NCBI GenBank assembly: GCA_017520105.1
Contig: JAFWRL010000002.1
Span: 1 to 49,431 of the forward strand
From: Fibrobacter sp.
GTDB lineage: Bacteria; Fibrobacterota; Fibrobacteria; Fibrobacterales; Fibrobacteraceae
Direction of reading: 5' to 3'
Length of the DNA: 49,431 nucleotides
Positions 18,830-27,260 of the stretch are shown here, in pieces. The notes below the pieces were generated by a model. It had not been told where the DNA came from, made no database searches, and worked only from the letters and a program-made list of their open reading frames with translations. A program made the position numbers and the translations under genes. Position 1 is the stretch's first letter, and every line of letters starts with the position of its first letter.

Positions 18830-18865
18830 AAAAAAGAAACGCCCCCGTTTTCGCGGGAGCGTTTC
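18830..18865 (-). terminator. Rho-independent terminator after the AIPR gene
   Basis: On the minus strand, GAAACGCTCCCGCG pairs with CGGGGGCGTTTC around a short A-rich loop and is followed by seven T residues. It lies about 35 bp past the AIPR stop codon and upstream of sprA. Confidence 0.85.
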
Positions 18866-18899
18866 AAAATCGGATTCTAGCCCCTAATCAATGAATAAA

Positions 18900-20792
18900 T
18901 TAGAGGAACACCTCGATACCGCCACGGCACTTTTCCCATGCAGAATTCTTCTTGCACAGAAGGTCCATCATCTTGTCGTAGGTGGCAGTGTTCGAGAAAC
19001 CCTTCCACAAGCGGCGTTCGACGGATTCGCCGGAATCCTTGTCGATGGTCGTGATGGTATCGTAGTAGTTGGGATTGTCCTTGAATTCAGAAATCAAGAT
19101 GTTCTTCAAGTCTTCCGTGTAAATGCGGGAAGCGTACTTGAGGATGGAATCGTTGAAGTTGAGTTCGTTTTCGACAAGCCATTCGAAGTCCTGAATCGGA
19201 TTGCCGTAGATGAGCCAGTGGCGAAGCGCGAGAGCGACAACCAAGTCCTTCACGGCACTGCGGAAGATGAACTTATCTTCGAGACGGCCGTTCCACGTGA
19301 TGCGGGTCAGCGGGTTATCGTCGTTCGCTTCGATAGACACGCCCTTGCCCGGAGTGACCTTGCGAATCTTGATCGGGAGGCGGCTAAGCAGCTGCCATGC
19401 CTTCGTGAAGGCGATGGTCTTGCGGACGAAGTCCTTTTCTTTTTCGGGAGCGACGCGGATGAACGCACCGAAGCAGCGCTGGTAGAGCGTTTCCTTGTCG
19501 AAGATGCAGTCGCTGGAACGGCATTCGCTGAGCTTGCCGTCCATCATGAACAATGTCTTTGCAAGTTCGGGGCGCATACGCACTTCGAGCTTACGGGTAC
19601 GGGCCTTGAGACGCACACCGTCCTTATAGACGTAAGTAAAGCCTTCTTCCTGGTAACGCTGCCAAATGAAGAACTGCAAGTCGTCTGCCGCACGCAGATG
19701 GTAGCTGAACACCGGGTTCTGGCGGTTGTTCGCCATCGTCACCTGGTTCAAGAAATTGTCGGCGCCCTGGTACGGCACAACCACCTTCACCAGCACCTGC
19801 GGATTCACAGGCTTCTTGCTCTTCTTGGCGTATTGTTCGTACGTAAAGAGGGACTGGGCACCGTTAATAATCTTCGGACGTTCGATGAAGAGCACCTTCT
19901 TGCCGTCGCGTTCCTTGAGGCGCAGATCGTCGCCCGTAAGCGTCATGCCGTTGTGGAGGAACGGGAAATCATCCACATTCACGTTCTTGTCGTCGTTGCG
20001 TTCCATCGTCTGGAAAGCATCGATAAGAGCCGCGTTCGTGTGCGTGAGGTTGCCCAAGTAAGTACGGATGTTGCTAGAGACGATAGCCATGTTGTGCTTC
20101 GTCTTGAGGCGCTTACCCAAAGCAACGTGGTAATCAAAAATCGTGCGAATCGGGCAGAAGCCGAGGAAAAGCTCGCCGTGATCGCTAGTAAGGTGGAGCG
20201 GTTCGGAATCCATCACAATTTCAAGTTTGTCATCCGCACTGCGGAAGTCACGCGTGAGGTCATCGTGTTCAGCGATGATTTCGAGCTTTGCCTTCACATC
20301 GGTCTTCCAAAGCATGAGCTTGCGGCGCATGTCCTTGAGCGTGCGTTCGAGTTCCGAGTCCGTGATATCGCGAGTAGCACGCGTACGGAGAACCGTAATC
20401 TCCAAGGTTTCCATGTACGGACGGCTTGCGGGAGCGTCGTCATCTTCTTCGGACTCTTCGTCAGAAATCTTGTTGACCGCCCACGGGTCGGCTTCTTCAC
20501 GAAGCGAGAGGAAGAACGGATTCGTCGGATCGCTTGTGCGGAACACGGCAATCTGGAGCTGCTTCAAGTCCGAATTCAGATGGGCAACCACCTTTTCGAG
20601 CGGAGTATCTTCGTCCAGGAAGATGAAGAATTCCATAAAGCCCTGTGAATATTGGAAGCCGTGGAAGCATCCATTTTCATCTAGGTTCAGATGCCGGAGT
20701 GCCTTGATTCTATCGTTCGGGTCGTTAGGGTTCAAGCTCAAGAGGCTAGCGACAAATGCTAAGCGGCGTTCCTGCGATTTTGTTAGTTCCAT
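18900..20792 (-). CDS. AIPR-family (abortive infection phage resistance) protein
   Basis: A 630-residue cytoplasmic protein. The start ATG 20792 has GAGGAA five bases upstream; an earlier in-frame ATG at 20822 has no such site. The centre resembles the AIPR domain: SSNIRTYLGNLTHTNAALIDAF, then FPFLHNGMTLTGDDLRL and PKIINGAQSLFTYEQYA, matching the family's N-I-R-x-F-L-G, N-N-G-I-T and Q-I-V-N-G-x-Q-T blocks. An acidic loop (DEESEEDDDAP) lies near residue 120. AIPR proteins were named for phage-abortive phenotypes and are often near restriction genes; here no nuclease, methylase or toxin gene is adjacent. It is alone in its transcript, ending in a strong terminator. A defence role is inference from the family. 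Confidence 0.7.
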   Translation of the reverse strand: MELTKSQERRLAFVASLLSLNPNDPNDRIKALRHLNLDENGCFHGFQYSQGFMEFFIFLDEDTPLEKVVAHLNSDLKQLQIAVFRTSDPTNPFFLSLREEADPWAVNKISDEESEEDDDAPASRPYMETLEITVLRTRATRDITDSELERTLKDMRRKLMLWKTDVKAKLEIIAEHDDLTRDFRSADDKLEIVMDSEPLHLTSDHGELFLGFCPIRTIFDYHVALGKRLKTKHNMAIVSSNIRTYLGNLTHTNAALIDAFQTMERNDDKNVNVDDFPFLHNGMTLTGDDLRLKERDGKKVLFIERPKIINGAQSLFTYEQYAKKSKKPVNPQVLVKVVVPYQGADNFLNQVTMANNRQNPVFSYHLRAADDLQFFIWQRYQEEGFTYVYKDGVRLKARTRKLEVRMRPELAKTLFMMDGKLSECRSSDCIFDKETLYQRCFGAFIRVAPEKEKDFVRKTIAFTKAWQLLSRLPIKIRKVTPGKGVSIEANDDNPLTRITWNGRLEDKFIFRSAVKDLVVALALRHWLIYGNPIQDFEWLVENELNFNDSILKYASRIYTEDLKNILISEFKDNPNYYDTITTIDKDSGESVERRLWKGFSNTATYDKMMDLLCKKNSAWEKCRGGIEVFL

Positions 20793-21163
20793 TTTTTCCT
20801 CAATAATTACACTGAAACACAATATACAATAATATTATATATTGGATTATTTCGTAATTTGCACCCTAAAAATAGTTTCAAATCCTCACATTTGCGTGCA
20901 AAAAAACATAAAACTTACAATTTTTTGTTAAAAATCCGCTTTTTAGGTGCACAAATGTATATGAGATTTAACAAAACAGGGGAAAAAGCACCAACAAAAT
21001 CGGGGTTGATAGGAATTAGAAGAGTTATGTCCTAATTGCAAAACATCCCCTTTTTCGTTGAAAACATCCTTTTAGGAAACCCGTTAAATTTTTGTGTTTT
21101 TTTCGTGCCATTCCACGTTTTTTTTATCAAAAAAGCTATGATTTAAATATTAGGAGTCTTTTT
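20793..21163. other. AT-rich divergent promoter region with inverted repeats
   Basis: This 371-bp gap separates the divergent AIPR and LRR genes and is far richer in A and T than its neighbours. It holds near-matching inverted copies of TTTGCACCCTAAAAA (20858-20872) and TTTTTAGGTGCACAAA (20940-20955), about 67 bp apart, and a shorter pair AATTAG / CTAATT near 21021-21044. No open frame is convincing. It probably holds both promoters; the repeats could be operator sites or a hairpin. Confidence 0.45.
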
Positions 21164-21916
21164 ATGAATTTACTAGATGTCATAGCGAAAGCAAAAGCTG
21201 AAAAAGCAAAGTCATTGGACTTGTCCCAGAAGGGGCTGCGCCTGTTGCCGCCCGAACTTTTCGAAATTGATTCTCTCGAAGAACTCAACCTGGACCGCAA
21301 CTTGCTCGTCGAGATTCCCGAAGATATCGGTCTCTTGAAGAACTTGAAGAGTCTCTCCGTGAGCGAAAACGACCTCATGGAACTTCCAGATTCCATCGGT
21401 GACCTTGCAAACCTGGAACACTTGTACCTGGGCTACAACAGCCTGTCCGAACTCCCCGATTCTATCGGCAAGCTCTCCAAGCTCGATACGGTGAACATCG
21501 CCAAGAACCAGCTTCTGGACCTCACCAGCGAAATCGGCAAGTGCCAGAACGTGACCAAGCTGTCGCTCCACGACAACATGCTTTCCGAAGTCCCGGCGAC
21601 ACTCGGCAATCTTAAAAAGCTCCGCAAGCTCTACCTGGACAACAACGAGCTGACCAGCATTCCGGCATCGCTTTCGCACCTGGAATCCCTCGAAGTCCTG
21701 ATGGTCTCGGGCAACAACCTGGGCGCCATCCCGTCCGAATTCGGCAACCTGAAAAAGCTCAAGGAACTCGTTCTCGACGCAAACCAGCTCGCGACCCTCC
21801 CTGAAAGTCTCGCCGAATGCGACAGCCTCGAAACCATTTCCGTTGTCGAAAACCCGCTCGAAGGCGGAATCCCGCGCGTCATCCTCGACAAGAAGGGACT
21901 GAGCATCGATCAGTAG
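21164..21916 (+). CDS. Leucine-rich-repeat protein, cytoplasmic
   Basis: ATG 21164 has AGGAG eight bases upstream and is chosen over an open-frame ATG 72 bases earlier. The 250 residues are about ten 23-residue leucine-rich repeats of the bacterial type (L-x-x-L-x-L-x-x-N-x-L-x-x-I/L-P-x-x-I-G/L-x-L), for example LEELNLDRNLLVEIPEDIG and LRKLYLDNNELTSIPASL. Such domains form curved protein-binding scaffolds. There is no signal peptide or membrane helix, so it should act in the cytoplasm. The binding partner is unknown. It ends in a GCGGC-TTC-GCCGC hairpin overlapping the stop codon. Confidence 0.85.
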   Translation: MNLLDVIAKAKAEKAKSLDLSQKGLRLLPPELFEIDSLEELNLDRNLLVEIPEDIGLLKNLKSLSVSENDLMELPDSIGDLANLEHLYLGYNSLSELPDSIGKLSKLDTVNIAKNQLLDLTSEIGKCQNVTKLSLHDNMLSEVPATLGNLKKLRKLYLDNNELTSIPASLSHLESLEVLMVSGNNLGAIPSEFGNLKKLKELVLDANQLATLPESLAECDSLETISVVENPLEGGIPRVILDKKGLSIDQ

Positions 21917-21993
21917 CGGCTTCGCCGCAGTTACTAGTTACTAGTTATTAGTTACTAGAGAATTGTCATTCCCGGCATAGACCGGGAATCTCC
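21916..21993. repeat. Hairpin, heptamer array and GTCATTCCCGG repeat after the LRR gene
   Basis: Three element types follow each other: hairpin GCGGC-TTC-GCCGC (21916-21928), four AGTTACT-type heptamers (21929-21958), and GTCATT-CCCGG-CATAGA-CCGGG-AATCTCC (21965-21993) followed by TTTTT. The last could act as a weak terminator. The order is hairpin then heptamers, as after sprA. Confidence 0.7.
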
Positions 21994-22036
21994 TTTTTAG
22001 GGCAACACAAAAGTCAAACAATCAAAGGATAAAGTC

Positions 22037-23356
22037 ATGAAAATTCGAATATTGTTCGCAGCTTTGCTCATGAGCTTGCTGGGATGCTCCGACTTTATCC
22101 ACCCGGTGAAGAGCACGCCCGAACCGACAGAGTATTCCTTTAACTACTGGCTCCTGCAAAGGCTATACCTGTACGAGGACGAACTGCCGAACCTGTCCGA
22201 AGATGGCGACTCGGTCCAGAGTCTCTATAATACGCTCAAGGACCCCTACACAAATTACACTGTACCCGCCAAAAGCGATGATCGAGCCACTCAAACAAAC
22301 ACAAGCAAAATCATTGGCGGCGATGTCGGAATGCGATACTACAACATCATTGATGTAGAGTACCCCATTTTCATCAGCCGCGTTTATCCCCGGAGCCCCG
22401 CGGGGAGGGCTGGCATTCCAAGATACGGGAATATCCTCAAAGTCAACGGCATCGAACTCAAGGGCGAACATGCGAAAGCCACCTACGATTCCACCCTAAC
22501 CTTCAACAAGGACATCGAGCTTCTTATTTCCTATAAAGGCGACACGACGCTTTACAAACTGCAAAAAGAAGAAGTCTATGCACCGACAGTGTTTGTCGAT
22601 ACGCTTTTCAACGAGTCAGGCGCCCCGGGCATCATATTCGTAAGAATCGAAGGATTCAAGCCCGCAACCGCAGACCTGGATTCCGGAACTTACGGGGAAC
22701 TCAAATCCTATTTGGATTCGACAAAAAAGGACAAGCGCGTCCGGGTACTTGACTTGCGCTACAATCCCGGTGGGCACGTGAATCAGTGCCTCCGCATGGC
22801 GGACCTCTTTGTAAGCAAGGGAACGCTATCGACGAGGAAATGGCGCACGCTAACTGCGGACGGCGGTTCTGCCACTTCAACTTCGACCACTATGGCAAAG
22901 GCCGGCGACGTCGGCGAATCCGGGAAATACATCATCCTCGCAAACCGCGGTTCAGCAAGCGCGTCCGAGATTTTCATTTCTGCAGTCACCGAATTGACAG
23001 ACATTCCACTGGTCGGTTCGAAAACATTCGGGAAAGGAATCGGACAAACCCAATTCTGGACTTATGCGCATGGGCTCGCCACAATTACGGACATTGAATT
23101 CAAGACGCCCAAGGGGACCTCTTACCACGGCAAAGGAATCTCCCCAAAATACGAATGCGAAGGAGACGTCAATGACACCTGCGCAGCCCTGGTTGCAAAC
23201 AAACTCTATGGCGTAAAGATTCCGAAGCAAGAAAAGAGTGTTCTCGCAAAGCATTTTACTGAAACGACTGGCGACATCAAGGAATTTGAAGGAGGAGCTA
23301 TAGAATGGGCAGATTCCAATTTTTACATGCAAGTGTTTCTAAAATCAAATCATTGA
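22037..23356 (+). CDS. S41-family lipoprotein peptidase (C-terminal processing protease-like)
   Basis: S41 proteases are serine-lysine enzymes that clip C-terminal regions of periplasmic proteins. MKIRILFAALLMSLLGC is a lipoprotein signal with Cys17. An N-terminal helical part (residues 30-80, NTLKDPYTNYTVP) is followed by a PDZ-like domain (about 92-180, with SPAGRAGIPRYGNILKVNG). The catalytic core has VRVLDLRYNPGGHV, the nucleophile motif RGSASASEIF (about 304-313) and Lys333 in KTFGKGIGQT. It is the first of two tandem paralogues, overlapping the second by 52 bp, so they are translated from one message. Substrates are unknown. Confidence 0.88.
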   Translation: MKIRILFAALLMSLLGCSDFIHPVKSTPEPTEYSFNYWLLQRLYLYEDELPNLSEDGDSVQSLYNTLKDPYTNYTVPAKSDDRATQTNTSKIIGGDVGMRYYNIIDVEYPIFISRVYPRSPAGRAGIPRYGNILKVNGIELKGEHAKATYDSTLTFNKDIELLISYKGDTTLYKLQKEEVYAPTVFVDTLFNESGAPGIIFVRIEGFKPATADLDSGTYGELKSYLDSTKKDKRVRVLDLRYNPGGHVNQCLRMADLFVSKGTLSTRKWRTLTADGGSATSTSTTMAKAGDVGESGKYIILANRGSASASEIFISAVTELTDIPLVGSKTFGKGIGQTQFWTYAHGLATITDIEFKTPKGTSYHGKGISPKYECEGDVNDTCAALVANKLYGVKIPKQEKSVLAKHFTETTGDIKEFEGGAIEWADSNFYMQVFLKSNH

Positions 23357-24666
23357 TTTTAGTCTTTACAGGAGGAGTCCTTTGTTGCCTGGGAGCCGCG
23401 GGTTGTTCCTCGGACAACTCGATGCCATCCCAATCCGGTATCACAGGCGCATCCAAGGAATTCCTGTACAATTACGAGCTTCTCTATTTCTACTACAACA
23501 ATGCAAAGGAATACCTGAGAGAACCGGGAGCCTACATCGGGAAAGTCAGGGACGGAGCCCTTGCCGATTACGAAATTCCCTGGGATTACTACGACCTCTA
23601 CTACATGTACGAAAGCATGTTCGATCCGTTCACCCAATACGTGGATCCTTCACGAGCAGCAGTGGTTCTCTCCTCCCTCATGGAATCCGAACAAAAGCTG
23701 GATCCCGGGTTTGAGCGGGACTCGAAATACGTTGTTACAAAAGTCATCGAAAATTCCCCGGCGTACAAAGCAGGGCTCAAAGTGGGCGACCAAATCACGG
23801 CCATCGAAAATGTCGCCCCGACAAGCGAAGCCGTTTTCAACAGACTTTCCACCGGTGAAGAAAACGAAGTTATCACATACACCGTAAAGCGCGATTCCGC
23901 GGAAATCATCATACCGGTGATTCTCAAGCCCTACTACACTCCGACCGTAGAACTTTCGTTCAGGGATTCCATCCCCATTATCAAGATTCAAGAGTTCACG
24001 GGGCAAACATCAAACGATTCCGGCACCTACGGTGAATTTGTCAGATACCTGCGCCAAACCGAAAACTACAAGGCTACCATCATCGACTTGCGCGACAACG
24101 GCGGTGGCGACGGCGACCAGTGCTTCTCCATGTCCCAGGAGTTCCTCGCTAAAGGGGATTCGGCCGCAGGCGTGATTTCAACCGTAGCTGACACCATAAG
24201 GTACAGACAAACTTACGACACGACATTTACAGTCAACGAAGTCGATGGTATCGCCAAGGACCGCTATTTCGTGTTCCTCGCAAACGAAGGCTCGGCAAGC
24301 TGTTCCGAAGTCCTGCTCCTTTCCGTCACCATGAACAGGAAACTTCCCATCGTGGGGGCAACCACCTACGGTAAAGGAATCGGACAAGCTTCATTCATGA
24401 CGCCGTCTTTCTCATTGGCCATCATCACCGGCTTGAGAATTATCGACAAGAACTTCAGCACCTACCACAAGTACGGAATCGCACCGGACTTCCCCATTAG
24501 CGACAGGGAATTGGCGATGAAGAAAGCCATAGAGCTCGCCAAGGAAGCAACTTACTTGCGAACCGCCGGGTACGGAACTGTAAACACCGGACACTTCGCA
24601 AAAATGGGCATCGAACAAGACACCATGCCCGGATTTTTCGTGCTACCGAAAGAGTATAGGCATTAG
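23305..24666 (+). CDS. S41-family lipoprotein peptidase, second paralogue
   Basis: A 453-residue paralogue of the upstream protease. The signal SLILVFTGGVLCCLGAAGC gives a lipidated Cys34. It contains a PDZ-like region (ENSPAYKAGLKVGDQITAIE), IIDLRDNGGGDGDQ, the serine motif NEGSASCSEV, and the lysine in TTYGKGIGQ. Its start lies 52 bp inside the upstream gene with GGAGGAG a few bases before it, which favours coupled translation. The gene ends only 14 bp from the convergent M23 gene. Two S41 lipoproteins in a row suggest division of labour among substrates or a duplication. Confidence 0.87.
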   Translation: MGRFQFLHASVSKIKSLILVFTGGVLCCLGAAGCSSDNSMPSQSGITGASKEFLYNYELLYFYYNNAKEYLREPGAYIGKVRDGALADYEIPWDYYDLYYMYESMFDPFTQYVDPSRAAVVLSSLMESEQKLDPGFERDSKYVVTKVIENSPAYKAGLKVGDQITAIENVAPTSEAVFNRLSTGEENEVITYTVKRDSAEIIIPVILKPYYTPTVELSFRDSIPIIKIQEFTGQTSNDSGTYGEFVRYLRQTENYKATIIDLRDNGGGDGDQCFSMSQEFLAKGDSAAGVISTVADTIRYRQTYDTTFTVNEVDGIAKDRYFVFLANEGSASCSEVLLLSVTMNRKLPIVGATTYGKGIGQASFMTPSFSLAIITGLRIIDKNFSTYHKYGIAPDFPISDRELAMKKAIELAKEATYLRTAGYGTVNTGHFAKMGIEQDTMPGFFVLPKEYRH

Positions 24667-24680
24667 AGTTTAGAATATCG

Positions 24681-25991
24681 CTACTTCAGCACGCGCATGC
24701 GAACGAGCACGTCTGTGGAATCGTTCGCCTTGACCGCCGGAGAAGCAAGCGTAAGTTCGATTTCCTTGCGGATGGCGGCCACACGTTGTTTGAGGCGGGC
24801 AAGACGGTTGCCTTCGAGCTTGGGCGTTGCAATCATAGTCTTCCTGGCCGGGTTCATCCAGTTGCCACGATTGTCCTTGAAGCCCAGGTGCAAGTGCGGG
24901 CCCGTGCTGCGACCCGTAGATCCCACTTTTCCGATAACCTGACGCGGAGCGACCTTCGTGCCGACTTTCACGCCGCGAACAGAAAGATGCATGTACCAGC
25001 TTTCGGAATTGTCCCTGTGGCGGATAGCAATCTTGTTGCCGCTCAAGTCATCGTAACCCGAAACCGTCACGACACCGGCAGCGACCGCATAAACCGGCGA
25101 ACCCTTGGGGCTACCGTAGTCGATACCGTGATGCACGGTGCGGCGACCCGTAATGGGATGGATGCGGGTACCGTAAGGACTCGTGATGTGCAAACGGTCC
25201 AGCGGATAGCGGAGACCTTCAAAAATCAAAGCCTCGCCTTTTTCGGTGTAGTGGGCGTTAAAGGTACTCTTCGGATCCGGGTCCTCGTAACGGAACGCCT
25301 CGTGATGCCCGACCGTATGGCCGTTGAATTCGGCATAGAGCACCTTGCCGCTAATCCAGATAGAATCCTGATAGAACTTTTCTTCGAGCAGAATGCGGAA
25401 CTTGTCGCCCGGACGCGCCAGCTGGAACGAAACCTTGCACTGCAAAACAGCGCTCACGACACCCACCATACGTCTCGGGATACCGACTTTGTGCAAAATG
25501 CCGCTCAACGTGCTTCCATTTTCAAGAGAGCCCTCGAAAACAGACTGGCGAATCGTCACCGGTTTATCGATACGGCTATAGGCAAAACCGGAATCCGTCT
25601 TGCTCAGCATGTGGACCGTCGCCGGGTTCGGCGCAAAACGGAAACGCTGGACATCGCCCGCGGAATCGAGCGCCGCATAGAACACCTGGCCTACACGGAG
25701 CGCTGAAAGTTCAACTGAGTCCTGCAACGCAATCACGATTTTTCCGCGTTCCTTTTCATTGATGTTCATGCGGTACAGCACCTGGAAAAGGCCATCGCCC
25801 GCACGGACCGTATCGTTTTTCACGAGCCACTTCGAAGTTTCGCCCTGAGCTTTTGCAATCAAGGCCTTGAGCGAATCCGCTGCCGCTTCGAGCCTTGCGT
25901 TTTCTTGCTTCAACGCATCGATTTTTTTCTGTTCATTACATCCGGTAAGCGCAACAACAACGATGCACAACAAAAAGAGAATTCTGGACAT
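24681..25991 (-). CDS. M23-family peptidoglycan endopeptidase lipoprotein
   Basis: M23 zinc enzymes cut cross-links in peptidoglycan. From ATG 25991 the signal MSRILFLLCIVVVALTGC gives a lipidated cysteine. A short coiled coil follows (KIDALKQENARLEAAADSL), then a LysM/OapA-like region (TVRAGDGLFQVLYRMNINE), and the LytM domain near the C-terminus with zinc-binding HHGIDYG and HLHLG motifs and conserved PYGTRIHPITG. The layout resembles cell-shape or division endopeptidases. An ATG seven codons earlier is possible but weakens the signal peptide. It is convergent with the S41 pair. Confidence 0.9.
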   Translation of the reverse strand: MSRILFLLCIVVVALTGCNEQKKIDALKQENARLEAAADSLKALIAKAQGETSKWLVKNDTVRAGDGLFQVLYRMNINEKERGKIVIALQDSVELSALRVGQVFYAALDSAGDVQRFRFAPNPATVHMLSKTDSGFAYSRIDKPVTIRQSVFEGSLENGSTLSGILHKVGIPRRMVGVVSAVLQCKVSFQLARPGDKFRILLEEKFYQDSIWISGKVLYAEFNGHTVGHHEAFRYEDPDPKSTFNAHYTEKGEALIFEGLRYPLDRLHITSPYGTRIHPITGRRTVHHGIDYGSPKGSPVYAVAAGVVTVSGYDDLSGNKIAIRHRDNSESWYMHLSVRGVKVGTKVAPRQVIGKVGSTGRSTGPHLHLGFKDNRGNWMNPARKTMIATPKLEGNRLARLKQRVAAIRKEIELTLASPAVKANDSTDVLVRMRVLK

Positions 25992-26065
25992 AGACACCCG
26001 CTCGAATAACATGCAAAAGCAAAGATATAATTTTTCTGCAGAACATAAGAAGGCGAGCGTAAAAG

Positions 26066-26250
26066 CCGACCCCGCAACAAGTGCGGGGTGACATGATCAT
26101 ATACGGGACGGACGCTGCTTGGGTGACATGATCAAGTGCGGGACGGATTCCGCCGGGGTGGTATGGTCAAGTGTAGAACGGCACAGCCGGGGTGGTATGG
26201 TCAAGCATAGGGAGGCATGAAGAAGTACGGAATAGGACTCCGCCAGGGTG
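26066..26250. repeat. Degenerate tandem repeat, unit about 34-35 bp
   Basis: GGGTGACATGATCA-type units begin near 26085, 26120, 26155 and 26189 (spacing 34-35 bp), with a fifth truncated copy near 26245. Each carries GGGTG(A/G)(C/T)ATG(A/G)TCA and then a variable G-rich stretch. The first is preceded by a CCCCGC / GCGGGG hairpin. The block lies upstream of the M23 gene and contains no convincing gene. Confidence 0.65.
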
Positions 26251-26261
26251 ACATTTAATGC

Positions 26262-26296
26262 AAAAAAACACCCCACGCTGAAAGTGCGCAGGGTGC
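26262..26296 (-). terminator. Rho-independent terminator after the FKBP gene
   Basis: On the minus strand GCACCCTGCGC and GCGTGGGGTG can pair across a short loop and are followed by seven T residues. It lies 28 bp after the FKBP stop codon. Confidence 0.75.
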
Positions 26297-26323
26297 AAAT
26301 TTTCGAAGTCGAAAAGCTTCAGC

Positions 26324-27133
26324 TTACTTGGCAGCAGGAGCAGCGGGCTTCTTAGCCGGCTTGGCTGCCTTCTTTGCGTCAGCCTTCGGTTCTTCCGGCT
26401 TTGCAGGCGGAATCACTTCCAAGAGTTCCATTTCGAACTTGAGCACGGAGTTGCCCGGGATAGCGCGGTTGCCACGCGGACCGTAAGCGAGTTCGCTCGG
26501 AATCCATGCGGTGACCTTTTCGCCAACCTTCATGAGCTTGAGCATTTCCGTCCAGCCAGCGATAACAGCCGTCACCGGGAATTCAAGCGGCTGACCACGG
26601 TCGATGGAGCTGTCGAACTTTTCGCCATTGAGAAGCGTACCGGTATAGTGGACCTTGACCTTGTCTTCGTCCGTCGGGGTTGCACCAGTACCTTCGGTTT
26701 CAACCTTGTACTGAAGACCGGAAGCCGTGGTCACGACACCTTCGGCAGTTTTGTTCTTAGCGAGGAAAGCTTCACCTTCAGCCTTGTTCTTTTCGGCTGC
26801 GATGCTGTCCTTCTTCATCTTTTCGGCCTGACGGTCTGCAGAAAGCTTGTTGAGCGTTTCCATGATGATGGAGTCGTTCATCAAGAACTTGGCGGAATCC
26901 TCATTGTAGCGTTCCTTGAAAGCCTGGATGAAGAGGTCCAAGTCGAGGTCGATGGAATCGCGGGTGACAAGCTGGAAACGAGCCTGGTTACCGAAATGAG
27001 CACCGAGAGCGTAGCTGTACTTGTCCTTTTCGGTCACAAGCGAGGTCTTTTCGGTCGATGCGGTTTTGCACGGTTCGCAACCAGTCATAAGCATGGCGAG
27101 AGCGCCAGCAGCAATAATCAATTTAGTCTTCAT
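26324..27133 (-). CDS. FKBP-type peptidyl-prolyl isomerase lipoprotein
   Basis: This periplasmic folding helper resembles FkpA or Mip. MKTKLIIAAGALAMLMTGC is a lipoprotein signal. Residues about 35-120 form the helical dimerisation-type domain (YSYALGAHFGNQ, FIQAFKERYNEDSAKFLMND). The FKBP domain follows (VKVHYTGTLLNGEKFDSSIDRG, VIAGWTEMLKLMKVGEKVTAWIP, AYGPRG, IPGNSVLKFEMELL). The C-terminus is a Lys/Ala/Pro-rich tail (KAAKPAKKPAAPAAK), which is not part of the domain. GAGGAT lies about six bases before the ATG. The gene is divergent from glmS, sharing a 127-bp AT-rich promoter region. Confidence 0.93.
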   Translation of the reverse strand: MKTKLIIAAGALAMLMTGCEPCKTASTEKTSLVTEKDKYSYALGAHFGNQARFQLVTRDSIDLDLDLFIQAFKERYNEDSAKFLMNDSIIMETLNKLSADRQAEKMKKDSIAAEKNKAEGEAFLAKNKTAEGVVTTASGLQYKVETEGTGATPTDEDKVKVHYTGTLLNGEKFDSSIDRGQPLEFPVTAVIAGWTEMLKLMKVGEKVTAWIPSELAYGPRGNRAIPGNSVLKFEMELLEVIPPAKPEEPKADAKKAAKPAKKPAAPAAK

Positions 27134-27260
27134 TTTTATCCTCTATGAAAAATTGACGACTTTAAAATAGCAAAACAAAGTAGATAAAGCTTACAATTTT
27201 TTTCTTTTTACCTTTACAATTAGTATATTTTCACCTAAAATTTTAGATACAGGTATTTTT

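Noticed and set aside
18778..18899. sprA starting further upstream
   Set aside because: An in-frame stop lies two codons before the TTG, so no upstream start is possible without a frameshift.
27134..27260. glmS ribozyme in the glmS leader
   Set aside because: The leader is short and AT-rich with no conserved pseudoknot core.
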